From an uncultured Lachnospiraceae bacterium (GTDB lineage Bacteria; Bacillota; Clostridia; Lachnospirales; Lachnospiraceae), in assembly GCA_934339365.1 (NCBI GenBank), contig CAKRHW010000009.1, positions 4,270 through 68,269 on the forward strand: a stretch of DNA of 64,000 nucleotides, in the 5' to 3' direction. The notes beneath the pieces were generated by a model. The model saw only the letters and a list, made by a program, of their open reading frames with translations, searched no databases and was not told where the DNA came from. The translations under genes and the position numbers were made by a program. How positions within the stretch are numbered: position 1 is the first letter of the stretch; each line of letters opens with the position of its first letter. Positions 1 through 8,449 of this stretch are shown here, piece after piece.

Positions 1-523
1 TTCCATTTGTTCCATTCACTAAAAGATTTGGAAATCTTGATGGCAATACGGTTGGTTCTTTTTCTGTCTCATCAAAGTTTGGTACAAAATCTACGGTATT
101 TTTATTGATATCTACAAGCATCTGCATAGAGATTTTGCTTAATCTTGCTTCTGTATAACGCATTGCAGCTGCGCCATCTCCATCGACAGACCCAAAATTA
201 CCATGTCCATCCACTAATGGATAACGGGTTGACCAGTCCTGAGCCATATTTACAAGTGCTCCATAGATGGAACTGTCTCCATGTGGATGGTATTTACCCA
301 TTGTATCACCGACAATACGTGCACATTTACGGTGTGGCTTGTCTGGTCCATTGTTCAGCTCTATCATTGAATATAATACTCTTCGCTGCACTGGTTTTAA
401 TCCATCTCTTACGTCTGGAAGGGCACGAGCCGCTATTACACTCATGGCATAATCTATGTAAGATTTTTCCATGGTCTGCTTTAAATCAACTTCGTGTACC
501 TTATCAAAGATTTTATCATCCAT
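1..523 (-). CDS. gyrA: DNA gyrase subunit A, N-terminal part (cut by window edge)
   Basis: The first 174 residues of GyrA, the subunit that cuts and rejoins DNA in type II topoisomerase. The start at 523 gives MDDKIFDKVHEVDLK, preceded by a GAGG-like ribosome site. The catalytic tyrosine is Tyr123 in AAAMRYTEARLSK. In the quinolone-resistance region (HPHGDSSIYGAL) Ser84 is kept, but the position that is usually Asp or Glu (E. coli Asp87) is Gly88. The reading frame is open to the window edge. It lies directly downstream of gyrB, as in many Firmicutes origin regions. Identification is certain; only the 5' part is present. Confidence 0.97.
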   Translation of the reverse strand, partial: MDDKIFDKVHEVDLKQTMEKSYIDYAMSVIAARALPDVRDGLKPVQRRVLYSMIELNNGPDKPHRKCARIVGDTMGKYHPHGDSSIYGALVNMAQDWSTRYPLVDGHGNFGSVDGDGAAAMRYTEARLSKISMQMLVDINKNTVDFVPNFDETEKEPTVLPSRFPNLLVNGTNG

Positions 524-634
524 TCTCTGCCTCATTTCTGCGCTGCTTCTCTTTTGCACTTTTTCTGTGTTATGACGCAGCGCCGCCACTTACTTTCTAG
601 TGCATATTTTTATTTCAATTATTCTGGCCTTTGA

Positions 635-2566
635 TTAAATGTCTAAATTTCTGACATATTTTGCATTTGCCTCTATAAATTCTCTTCTTGGTTCTACCTG
701 ATCTCCCATTAATGTTGTAAATGTTAAATCAATTTCGCTTGACGTATCTTCGTCAATTGTAACCTTCAGTAAAATTCGTTTTTCAGGATCCATGGTTGTA
801 TCCCATAACTGTTCTGCATCCATTTCTCCTAATCCTTTATAACGCTGAATCTTATTCTGACCATCTCTTCCAATCTGTTCTAAGATATCATTTAACTCTT
901 CATCGCTATATGCATAATAATTCTGTTTATTTTTTGTAATCTGATAAAGAGGTGGCTGTGCTAAATAAACATATCCCTGTTTGATTAATTCTGGCATGAA
1001 ACGATAGAAAAATGTCAGCAATAATGTTGCAATATGGGCACCATCCACATCGGCATCTGTCATAATAATAATTTTATGATATCTTAATTTGGATATATCA
1101 AAATCTTCATGAATTCCGGTTCCAAATGCCGTAATCATAGCTTTAATTTCTGCATTTCCAAGAATACGGTCAATTCTTGCCTTTTCTACATTCAGGATTT
1201 TACCTCTTAATGGCAGAATTGCCTGTGTTGCTCTTGATCTTGCTGTTTTAGCTGATCCACCTGCGGAATCTCCCTCTACGATATAAATCTCACAGTTTTC
1301 CGGATTCTTATCCGAACAGTCAGCAAGCTTTCCTGGAAGGCTATTTCCCTCTAATGCAGTTTTTCTTCTCGTTAAATCTCTGGCTTTTCGTGCTGCATCT
1401 CTTGCTCTTTGGGCAAGAATTGATTTCTCGCAGATTACCTTTGCAACACTTGGATTTTGTTCTAAGAAATATGTAAGCTGCTCACTTACTACATTTTCAA
1501 CAGCTCCTCTAGCTTCGCTATTTCCTAATTTTTGCTTTGTCTGGCCTTCAAATTGCGGCTCTTCAATCTTGATACTGATAATTGTTGTAATTCCTTCCCG
1601 GATGTCTTCACCTGACAGATTCGGCTCGCTGTCTTTTAATAATTTATTGCTTCTTGCATAATCATTAAAAGTCTTTGTCAAAGCACGTTTAAATCCCTCT
1701 AAATGCGTTCCACCTTCCGGAGTAATAATGTTATTTACGAAACTTAAACTATTATCTGTATAAGAATCATTATGCTGAAATGCAACTTCCACATAAACAT
1801 TATTTACGGTTCCTTCGCAATAAATCACATCATTGTACAATGGCGTTTTTCCTTTGTTGAGATATGTTACGAACTCCTTAATTCCACCTTCATAATGGAA
1901 TTTTTCTTCTTTTATCTCTTCGCCACGTACATCTCTTAAGATAATTTTCAGATTCTTAGTTAGAAATGCTGTCTCTCTTAATCTGGTTTTTAACACATCA
2001 TAATCATAAACAGTTTCTTCAAATATCGTTGGATCCGGTAAAAATGTTACCTGTGTTCCGGTATCATTTAAATCACATTCACCGATTACTTTTAATTTTT
2101 CTAAAACATGTCCTCTTTCATATCGCTGAAAATGGATTTTTCCTTCTCTTTTTACTTTTACTTCCAGCCAGGTAGACAATGCGTTTACAACAGAAGCACC
2201 TACTCCATGTAACCCTCCGGAAACCTTGTAGCCTCCGCCACCAAATTTACCGCCGGCATGCAAAATTGTAAATACAACTTCTACTGCACTGATTCCTGCT
2301 TTATCATTAATTCCAACCGGAATTCCTCGTCCATCATCCTTTACTGTAATTGAATTATCTTTGTTAATCTGGACATCAATCGTTGAACAAAAGCCTGCTA
2401 AAGCTTCATCCACTGCATTATCTACAATCTCATATACTAAATGATGCAATCCTTTTGAAGATGTACTTCCAATATACATTCCCGGTCTTTTTCTTACTGC
2501 TTCAAGACCCTCTAGAATCTGTATCTGATTGGCATCATATCCCTGATTATTATTTGTAGTACTCAT
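635..2566 (-). CDS. gyrB: DNA gyrase subunit B
   Basis: ATPase subunit of gyrase, 643 residues, a normal length for Gram-positive GyrB. The N-terminal GHKL ATPase has the EIVDNAVDEA motif and the glycine-rich lid GGLHGVGASVVNALS. The C-terminal TOPRIM domain has EGDSAGGSAK, PLRGKILNVEKAR and the metal-binding DADVDGAHI. The start at 2566 has a good AAAGGAG ribosome site. It follows recF by 35 bp and precedes gyrA by 111 bp, so recF-gyrB-gyrA are probably co-transcribed from the dnaA side. Confidence 0.98.
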   Translation of the reverse strand: MSTTNNNQGYDANQIQILEGLEAVRKRPGMYIGSTSSKGLHHLVYEIVDNAVDEALAGFCSTIDVQINKDNSITVKDDGRGIPVGINDKAGISAVEVVFTILHAGGKFGGGGYKVSGGLHGVGASVVNALSTWLEVKVKREGKIHFQRYERGHVLEKLKVIGECDLNDTGTQVTFLPDPTIFEETVYDYDVLKTRLRETAFLTKNLKIILRDVRGEEIKEEKFHYEGGIKEFVTYLNKGKTPLYNDVIYCEGTVNNVYVEVAFQHNDSYTDNSLSFVNNIITPEGGTHLEGFKRALTKTFNDYARSNKLLKDSEPNLSGEDIREGITTIISIKIEEPQFEGQTKQKLGNSEARGAVENVVSEQLTYFLEQNPSVAKVICEKSILAQRARDAARKARDLTRRKTALEGNSLPGKLADCSDKNPENCEIYIVEGDSAGGSAKTARSRATQAILPLRGKILNVEKARIDRILGNAEIKAMITAFGTGIHEDFDISKLRYHKIIIMTDADVDGAHIATLLLTFFYRFMPELIKQGYVYLAQPPLYQITKNKQNYYAYSDEELNDILEQIGRDGQNKIQRYKGLGEMDAEQLWDTTMDPEKRILLKVTIDEDTSSEIDLTFTTLMGDQVEPRREFIEANAKYVRNLDI

Positions 2567-2601
2567 TTGTTGTACTCCTTTCCTGCACCGAAGTCACCTG
2601 T

Positions 2602-3690
2602 TTATGCTTCTACGCGAATCACACTTCCCTCTACAACTCTGTAAACTTCGTTAATATTAAATCTATTCTGAATAAATTCATCTAATCCCGTACATGTAAT
2701 AAATGTTTGTACATTTTTCAAACTATTTAACAGCTGATGCTGCCTGTTACTATCTAGTTCTGATAGCACATCATCTAACAAAAGAATCGGTGTATCATGA
2801 ATTAACTGTTCTACAATCTGAATCTCTGATAATTTTAAAGATAATGCAGCTGTCCGTTGCTGTCCCTGACTTCCATATTTTCTCAGATCCATGTTCTGAG
2901 AAGAAAACATCAGATCATCTCGATGTGGACCTGTCGATGTTGTTCTGAATCGTATGTCTTTTTTTCTATTTGATACAATTTGTTCATACAATTCTTCTTT
3001 TTTACAACTTTTTTCATACTCTATCATGATTTGTTCCTTGCCATTGGTCAAATCATGATGAATCGACTGCATAATCTGATTCAGTTGCTCGATAAATATT
3101 TCTCTTCTGTCTATGATTTCTTTGCCATATTTAGCAAGTTGCAGATCCCAGATATCTAATAATTCATGATTACTCTGATTCAAATCCATCTCTTTTAATA
3201 ATTTGTTGCGCTGCATCAGACATTTATTGTAATTTACCAGATTACTGACATAAATCTTATCTAACTGGCACAGCTCCATGTCTAAAAAACGCCTTCTGAC
3301 AGCCGGACTTCCCTTGACAATCTCTAAATCTTCCGGCGAAAAAAACACAACATTGACAATGCCAAAGAGTTCACTGGCCCGCTTAATCGGAATTCCATTA
3401 ATTGCAATCCCCTTTGAGCGGTTTTTTTTGATATGCATATCGATTCGAAATGGAACTTCACGTTTTTTTACAATCATTTTAATATGGGCTTCTTCTTTTC
3501 CAAACTGTATGATTTCTCTGTCTTTGCTGCTTCGATGACTCTTTGTTGTACTGCATAGATAAATTGCTTCTAACAAATTAGTCTTTCCCTGCGCATTATC
3601 GCCATACAAAATATTCGTATCCTGCGAAAATTCCATAGAAAGTTCCCCGTAATTTCTAAAATTACTCAATTCTATCTTTTCGATAATCAT
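2602..3690 (-). CDS. recF: DNA replication and repair protein RecF
   Basis: SMC-like ATPase that loads RecA at gaps with RecOR. 362 residues, standard length. Walker A is GDNAQGKT at about residues 30-37, the ABC signature is in GSQGQQRTAALSLKL, and Walker B is ILLLDDVLSELD. It starts 2 bp after the yaaA stop codon, so the two genes are translationally linked. Order dnaN-yaaA-recF-gyrB is the usual Firmicutes origin arrangement. Confidence 0.98.
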   Translation of the reverse strand: MIIEKIELSNFRNYGELSMEFSQDTNILYGDNAQGKTNLLEAIYLCSTTKSHRSSKDREIIQFGKEEAHIKMIVKKREVPFRIDMHIKKNRSKGIAINGIPIKRASELFGIVNVVFFSPEDLEIVKGSPAVRRRFLDMELCQLDKIYVSNLVNYNKCLMQRNKLLKEMDLNQSNHELLDIWDLQLAKYGKEIIDRREIFIEQLNQIMQSIHHDLTNGKEQIMIEYEKSCKKEELYEQIVSNRKKDIRFRTTSTGPHRDDLMFSSQNMDLRKYGSQGQQRTAALSLKLSEIQIVEQLIHDTPILLLDDVLSELDSNRQHQLLNSLKNVQTFITCTGLDEFIQNRFNINEVYRVVEGSVIRVEA

Positions 3691-3692
3691 AA

Positions 3693-3905
3693 CTATTTCA
3701 CAATCTTTATTTGATTTTCTTGAAAAGTTACAATATCACCTTCATATAATTTTTTACCTCGCTGATATTCTACTTTTCCATTTACCTTCACCTGTCCATC
3801 CTGAATGACAAACTTCGCTTCTACACCAGATTCAACAAAACCCACTGCTTTCAATGCCTGTCCAAGCTTAATAAATTCATCTCTTAACTTTACTTCTTCT
3901 ACCAT
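3693..3905 (-). CDS. yaaA: S4-domain RNA-binding protein YaaA (RecF-adjacent)
   Basis: Small S4-domain protein of 70 residues, a family found between dnaN and recF in Firmicutes. The RNA-binding S4 core spans most of the protein (LGQALKAVGFVESGVEAK ... VKVNGKVEYQRGKKL). Two in-frame ATG codons exist. The ATG at 3905 sits 9 nt from the AAGGAG ribosome site, and the one at 3914 only about 4 nt, so I chose 3905; starting at 3914 would add MNA. A role in ribosome assembly or translation is inferred from the fold, not shown here. Confidence 0.9.
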   Translation of the reverse strand: MVEEVKLRDEFIKLGQALKAVGFVESGVEAKFVIQDGQVKVNGKVEYQRGKKLYEGDIVTFQENQIKIVK

Positions 3906-3970
3906 TGCATTCATCTCCTTTATATTTTCGTCTCATTTTGTACGAAATCTTCTCGTTATGCTGACTGCAA

Positions 3971-5083
3971 TTAATTATTTGTGATATTAAAACTGACCGG
4001 CAATACAAGATATGTGTATCTTCCTTCGTCATCTCTGATAAAACATGGTGCCTTAGGATTTACTAAATAAATCTTTACGACTTCATCATCAATTACTCTT
4101 AAAGCATCGATTAAGAATTTAGGATTGAATCCAATCATAATGTCTTTTCCCTCTTTCTTAATATCGATCTCTTCATTCATGGTACCAATAAAAGACGTCA
4201 TTTTTAATTCCATATGCTCATCTGTGATATTAATAATAATTGGTTTTACATTTCCCTCTTTGATTAATAAAGTAGAACGATCAATACAATCTAATAATTC
4301 CTGACGGTTAATTTCAATCTTAGTCTCATAATCACTAGAAAGCATCTGGTTAATCTTAAAATATTCTCCTTCAATCAAACGGGAAACAACAACTGTCTGA
4401 TCAAATTCAAATACAATATGGTTCGATGTAAAGAAAATCTTTACATCATCTTCTGTTCCTCCTGTCAGAATCTTACTAACTTCATTCAATGTTTTACCAG
4501 GTACAACAACTTTTACAGCTTCAAATTCTTTTTTCAGATCAATGGTACGAATTGCAATTCGATGTCCATCAAGTGCAACAACTTTTAATTCATTTTCCGC
4601 TACTTCAAATAACTCTCCTGTCATTAATTTATTAGAATCATTATCTGCTACCGAAAATAGTGTCTGTCTGATCACTTCTTTTAATGTGAATTGAGATAAA
4701 ACAATATATTTTTCTTTTTCAATGTAAGGCAGGTAAGAAAAATCATCTCCGGATTTACCAAGAATAGAAAATTTAGCTTTCTCGCAGGTAATTGTCATCT
4801 TTAAATCTTCATCAACAGTAATCGTAACATCATTATCAGGTAATTTACGAATAATATCAGAAAATACCTTAGCATCAATTGCAATAATTCCTTTTTCTAT
4901 AATTTGTCCCTCAATCTTAGTCTCAATGCCAAGTTCCATATCATTAGCTGTAAATTTAATATCATTCGTACTGGCATCGATTAAAATACATTCTAATATA
5001 GACATTGTTGTTTTAGAAGGAACAGCTTTTAAAACAATATTAACTCCCTGAAGTAAATCTGATTTCTTACAAAGTAGTTTCAT
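3971..5083 (-). CDS. dnaN: DNA polymerase III beta sliding clamp
   Basis: Ring-shaped processivity clamp of the replicative polymerase, 370 residues, the usual three-subdomain length. The N-terminus MKLLCKKSDLLQGVNIVLKAV and the C-terminal LVLPVSFNITNN are typical. The start at 5083 is preceded by AAAGGAG. It lies downstream of dnaA on the same strand, separated by a 332-bp gap that holds the unwinding part of the origin. Confidence 0.98.
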   Translation of the reverse strand: MKLLCKKSDLLQGVNIVLKAVPSKTTMSILECILIDASTNDIKFTANDMELGIETKIEGQIIEKGIIAIDAKVFSDIIRKLPDNDVTITVDEDLKMTITCEKAKFSILGKSGDDFSYLPYIEKEKYIVLSQFTLKEVIRQTLFSVADNDSNKLMTGELFEVAENELKVVALDGHRIAIRTIDLKKEFEAVKVVVPGKTLNEVSKILTGGTEDDVKIFFTSNHIVFEFDQTVVVSRLIEGEYFKINQMLSSDYETKIEINRQELLDCIDRSTLLIKEGNVKPIIINITDEHMELKMTSFIGTMNEEIDIKKEGKDIMIGFNPKFLIDALRVIDDEVVKIYLVNPKAPCFIRDDEGRYTYLVLPVSFNITNN

Positions 5084-5109
5084 GTTGGGTATAACTCCTT
5101 TCGTGGTTG

Positions 5110-5378
5110 AAATTCAAAAATCCATGTATAAATATATATAACTAATATAGTAGCAATAGTAGTAGGCAGTGGGGATTTGGTTAAAAGTCGTTCTAAGGCT
5201 GATAAAATCTAGCTTTAAGAGCTTCGATAACTCGGTGGATAAAAAAAAATTTATAACCAAAAGCCTTTTTTTATCCACTCGACAAAAAAAATCAAATTCT
5301 GTCAAAAAAAGTAATCATCACCCAATCCACACCAAATTCACAAGTTATCCCCATTGAAAATGACGAAAATGTGGATAA
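5110..5378. other. oriC, unwinding subregion (DnaA-trio, AT-rich DUE and DnaA boxes) between dnaN and dnaA
   Basis: This 332-bp gene-free gap has the parts of a Bacillus-type unwinding region. DnaA boxes are TGTGGATAA at 5370-5378 (perfect, minus orientation), TTATCCCCA at 5345-5353, TTATCCACT at 5271-5279 and GGTGGATAA at 5234-5242. Beyond them, towards dnaN, are a GC-rich stretch (5165-5174), then TAGTAGCAATAGTAGTAG at 5148-5165, which reads on the other strand as a DnaA-trio series, then an AT-rich tract at 5119-5147. A 13-bp inverted repeat (5235-5247 / 5266-5278) carries two of the boxes. Assignment follows known oriC architecture; function is inferred. Confidence 0.75.
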
Positions 5379-5415
5379 CTTTCCAGTTTATCATCATAGA
5401 AAGGGGATTTATCCT

Positions 5416-6792
5416 CTAGTTAGGCATTATTTTCTTCTTAATTACATCTACAGTGGTCTGTAGAGACTCATCTTTCTTTAAATCTTCCTCAATTTTGCGT
5501 ACACCGTAGCTAATCGTAGAATGATCCTTACGTTTGACAAGGTTTCCAATGTCAATTAAAGAGGAATCCGTCAAAGTACGGCATAGGTACATATAAATCT
5601 GTCTTGGATATGCAATACGGTTGTCTTTCTTCCGGGATTTCATATCATCCACTGAGATACCAAAATGATCTGCAACCGTTTCAAGAATGGAAGCAGGTGT
5701 AATCTCTTTGTTGGTATCTGGATAAATCGTATCTTTCAATGTGTCCATTGCAATATCTAATGTCAGAGGGGTAGAAGAAAACTTCGTGAAAACATCAAGT
5801 TTTTTCAGGGCACCCTCTAAGCTTCGGATATTTGATTTAATGTTTGTTGCAATATAATCAAGGATTTCATTTGAAAAATTATAACTTTCTTCTTCGCATT
5901 TCTTACGAAGGATCGCCATTCGGGTTTCATAATCTGGTGCAACGATATCTAATGTTGCGCCGGATTCGAAACGTGTTCTTAAACGTTCTTCTAGACCATA
6001 CATATCTTTTGGTGGTTTATCTGAAGATATGATAATCTGCTTTCCTATCATATGTAATGCATTAAAAGTATTGAAAAATTCAGTCTGGGCTGCTTCTTTA
6101 TCAACGATAAACTGAATATCATCAATAATCAGGCAGTCAACATTACGATATTTATTTTTGAAAGCAGAAGTATTACCGGCCTTGATTGCATCAATCAGTT
6201 CATTCGTAAAGGCTTCACTGGTACAGTAAATGACCTTCGCATTCGGATCATTCTGAAGTATAAATAATCCAATCGACTGAATTAAATGCGTTTTTCCTAA
6301 TCCGGCCCCGCCATAAAGAAAGAATGGATTATATAATTCACCTGGTCGTTCGGCAACAGCGAGAGATGCAGCATGCGCATAATTGTTCGATGTTCCGACA
6401 ACAAAGGTGTCGAAGTTGTATTTTAAATTCAGATTTGCATCAGCCACCCTATTATAATAGGAAGAAGGATATTCTTTTTTGGATGGAAACGCCTTGGAAG
6501 AAGGGTTGGAATTCGCTTCTAAAGCTTCTAATTCTTCAGGAAGAACGAAGTTTAAATCAAATTCGTGGCCCATAATTTCTGCAATTGTTACCCGAAGAGC
6601 CGCACCATATTTTTTCTTGATAATATTGAGTCCGACTTTCTCACAGGAAGCAACAAGAGTAATGACATTATCTTTAATAGAATGCACTTCCAAAGGAGAA
6701 ATCCATGTTTTGAAAGAAACTTCTGAAATTTCACCATCAAATCTTAGCGTGTTTAATATTTCGTCCCATTTACTTTTTAACTCTTCTAACAT
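5416..6792 (-). CDS. dnaA: Chromosomal replication initiator DnaA
   Basis: AAA+ initiator that binds oriC boxes and melts DNA, 458 residues. Domain I covers about residues 1-85, followed by a variable linker. Domain III has Walker A GGAGLGKT at 161-168, Walker B LIIDDIQF and the arginine-finger segment GLEERLRTRFESG. Domain IV carries the DnaA signature RKDHSTISYGVRKIEEDL for box binding. It is flanked by DnaA-box clusters on both sides. A leader of about 170 nt with a terminator-like hairpin lies upstream. Confidence 0.98.
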   Translation of the reverse strand: MLEELKSKWDEILNTLRFDGEISEVSFKTWISPLEVHSIKDNVITLVASCEKVGLNIIKKKYGAALRVTIAEIMGHEFDLNFVLPEELEALEANSNPSSKAFPSKKEYPSSYYNRVADANLNLKYNFDTFVVGTSNNYAHAASLAVAERPGELYNPFFLYGGAGLGKTHLIQSIGLFILQNDPNAKVIYCTSEAFTNELIDAIKAGNTSAFKNKYRNVDCLIIDDIQFIVDKEAAQTEFFNTFNALHMIGKQIIISSDKPPKDMYGLEERLRTRFESGATLDIVAPDYETRMAILRKKCEEESYNFSNEILDYIATNIKSNIRSLEGALKKLDVFTKFSSTPLTLDIAMDTLKDTIYPDTNKEITPASILETVADHFGISVDDMKSRKKDNRIAYPRQIYMYLCRTLTDSSLIDIGNLVKRKDHSTISYGVRKIEEDLKKDESLQTTVDVIKKKIMPN

Positions 6793-6849
6793 TGGTTTCC
6801 TCTTTCTTAATCTATAAATTCAGCACATAGAAAAATATGCTTAAAGTCA

Positions 6850-6881
6850 CAAAAAGAAAACATAAGGCTGTTTTCCTTATG
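6850..6881 (-). terminator. Terminator-like hairpin in the dnaA leader
   Basis: On the minus strand CATAAGG-AAAACAG-CCTTATG forms a 7-bp stem, followed by TTTTCTTTTT. It lies between the predicted dnaA promoter and the dnaA start, so it would end some dnaA transcripts early if it works. It could also end an antisense or upstream transcript. Confidence 0.45.
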
Positions 6882-6963
6882 ATAAAGCAAATTTAACTAG
6901 TTACTTTTTGGCAAAACGCTTATACATAAAAGTATAAAATGACTGCATCATATACCTTTCTTT

Positions 6964-6992
6964 ATTCTATACTATTTTGATGTAAAAAGCAA
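6964..6992 (-). promoter_or_regulatory. Probable dnaA promoter
   Basis: On the minus strand TTGCTT, a 17-nt spacer and TAGAAT match the sigma-A pattern with two or three mismatches. It is about 170 nt upstream of the dnaA ATG. No better candidate was seen closer to the gene. Confidence 0.4.
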
Positions 6993-7104
6993 CTAAAGCA
7001 AGCGTGGAAAAACGATGCAGGAGAATAAAAAAGGGGATGAATCGTGTAAAGACAAAAATCGAAATTATCAGACACGTTTTTCGGGGAAAAAATCGAAACA
7101 GGAG

Positions 7105-7318
7105 TGTGGATAACCTTATAATTTTACAAAAAATGACAAGTTATAAACAAAAAAATTACCCGCCTAAATCTGGTTATCCCCCAAAATATGGCCGAAAAAT
7201 AAGCCAAATGGGGGAAAACTCTTCCTAAATCCCCGCTTTATCCCCAAGTTATCCACATCATGTGGATAACTTGGGGATAAAGCGGGGATTTGACGGTTAT
7301 AGACGAATATGGGGATAA
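7105..7318. other. oriC, DnaA-box cluster between dnaA and rpmH
   Basis: The 772-bp gap between dnaA and rpmH has no convincing gene and is the second half of the origin. DnaA boxes are TGTGGATAA at 7105-7113, TTATCCCCC at 7174-7182, TTATCCCCA at 7238-7246, TTATCCACA at 7249-7257, TGTGGATAA at 7261-7269, TGGGGATAA at 7272-7280 and TGGGGATAA at 7310-7318. The four central boxes lie in a long palindrome. The rest, 7319-7490, is A-rich with no recognised element apart from a short direct repeat (TCAGAAT plus a run of A at 7424 and 7459). Confidence 0.85.
7227..7291. repeat. Perfect 32-bp inverted repeat carrying four DnaA boxes
   Basis: Arms 7227-7258 and 7260-7291 are exact reverse complements around a single central C at 7259. 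Each arm holds one TTATCCACA and one TTATCCCCA box, so two divergent box pairs face each other. The repeat could form a cruciform or a symmetric DnaA assembly site. Confidence 0.95.
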
Positions 7319-7496
7319 AAAGCCAGAAAGAGAAATGCATACAATTCAATAAAGTGTATAGAATATTCTAGAAAAATGTCGAAAAAGACAGAACAAAAAA
7401 TTACCTGATAAAAAAGCAAAATTTCAGAATAAAAAAACTGGGACAACACGAAAAAAAATCAGAATAAAAAAAGAAGTGCGAAATATTGAAAAAAGC

Positions 7497-7525
7497 TTGA
7501 CGGATAAGCATTTTTCACATATAAT
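7497..7525 (+). promoter_or_regulatory. Promoter of rpmH-rnpA operon
   Basis: TTGACG at 7497-7502, a 17-nt spacer and TATAAT at 7520-7525 form a near-consensus sigma-A promoter. It lies about 40 nt upstream of the rpmH start. Confidence 0.85.
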
Positions 7526-7564
7526 TGGAACGATGTTTTACCATGTAAAGGAGGTGGATTCAGA

Positions 7565-7699
7565 ATGAAGATGACATATCAGCCAAAGAAGAGATCAAGA
7601 TCAAAGGTTCATGGTTTCAGAGCTAGAATGAGTACAGCTGGTGGAAGAAAGGTTTTAGCAGCTAGAAGAGCAAAGGGAAGAAAGAAGTTATCAGCGTAG
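7565..7699 (+). CDS. rpmH: Ribosomal protein bL34
   Basis: A 44-residue, very basic protein of the large ribosomal subunit. The sequence begins MKMTYQPKKRSRSKVHGF and ends AKGRKKLSA, the classic L34 pattern. The start has a perfect AAAGGAGGT ribosome site. It is the first gene of the plus-strand arm next to oriC and is followed by rnpA in the same transcript. Confidence 0.98.
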   Translation: MKMTYQPKKRSRSKVHGFRARMSTAGGRKVLAARRAKGRKKLSA

Positions 7700-7752
7700 G
7701 TCACAGAGATGTGGCCTTTTCTTCTATCATATTTTTGGAGGAAGTAGAAGAA

Positions 7753-8085
7753 GTGATTAATTCTATACGAAAAAACAGTGAATTTCAAAAAGTGTATAAG
7801 GAAGGAATTTCTTATGCAAATAAGTATTTAGTTATGTATGTACTGCCGAATGAATGTGGTTATAATCAATTAGGAATATCCGTAAGTAAAAAAGTAGGAA
7901 ATAGTGTAGTAAGACATCGTATCACAAGATTAATCCGGGAAGCATACAGATTAAATGAAAACCGATTTAATAGTAGTTTAAATCTGGTTGTAGTTGCACG
8001 TGTAAGTGCAAAGGACAGAAGTTTTCAAGAGATAGAAAGTGCATTTTTGCATCTTGGCAGATTGCACAAGATTATTGGACAATGA
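7753..8085 (+). CDS. rnpA: Ribonuclease P protein component
   Basis: Protein cofactor of RNase P, which trims tRNA 5' ends; 110 residues. The conserved RNR-type motif appears as VGNSVVRHRITRLIREAYR. I chose the GTG at 7753 (MINSIRKNSEFQKVYKEG), which has GGAGG at 7737-7741 and gives the usual N-terminus; an upstream GTG at 7711 would add 14 residues with no family match. It follows rpmH, as in nearly all bacteria. Confidence 0.95.
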   Translation: MINSIRKNSEFQKVYKEGISYANKYLVMYVLPNECGYNQLGISVSKKVGNSVVRHRITRLIREAYRLNENRFNSSLNLVVVARVSAKDRSFQEIESAFLHLGRLHKIIGQ

Positions 8086-8107
8086 AATCGTTAAGGTATG
8101 GATTAAA

Positions 8108-8374
8108 ATGAAGAGAATAAAAAATATAAGTAAAAATTGTTATCAGTATTTAAAAAAAGGATTATCTTTATTTTTACTGGCAGGAATCCGATTTTACAGG
8201 GTATTTTTGTCACCGTTAAAAAGGTATAACCATTGTCGGTTTACACCTACCTGTTCGGAATATGCATTAGAAGCGATTGAAAAATATGGACCTTTTAAAG
8301 GAACATTTTTGTCTATAAAGAGAATTTTGAGATGTAATCCATTTTCAAAAGGTGGATATGATCCGGTTCCATAA
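8108..8374 (+). CDS. yidD: Membrane protein insertion efficiency factor YidD
   Basis: Small YidD-family protein (88 residues from the ATG at 8108). It contains the hallmark YRVFLSPLKRYNHCRFTPTCSEYALEAIEKYG and CNPFSKGGYDPVP motifs. The family helps membrane protein insertion together with YidC, next to which it is encoded. The ribosome site is weak, so the start is less certain; the frame is open further upstream, overlapping rnpA. Confidence 0.95.
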   Translation: MKRIKNISKNCYQYLKKGLSLFLLAGIRFYRVFLSPLKRYNHCRFTPTCSEYALEAIEKYGPFKGTFLSIKRILRCNPFSKGGYDPVP

Positions 8375-8449
8375 CAATTTAATAAAGATTTGTGTCAGCG
8401 CTGCACCAGAAGTTATGGGACGAGATACAGCGTAGAAATGAGGTAATAC

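Noticed and set aside
7004..7228. 74-codon basic open frame inside oriC
   Set aside because: GTG start without ribosome site, runs through DnaA boxes and the palindrome, no family resemblance.
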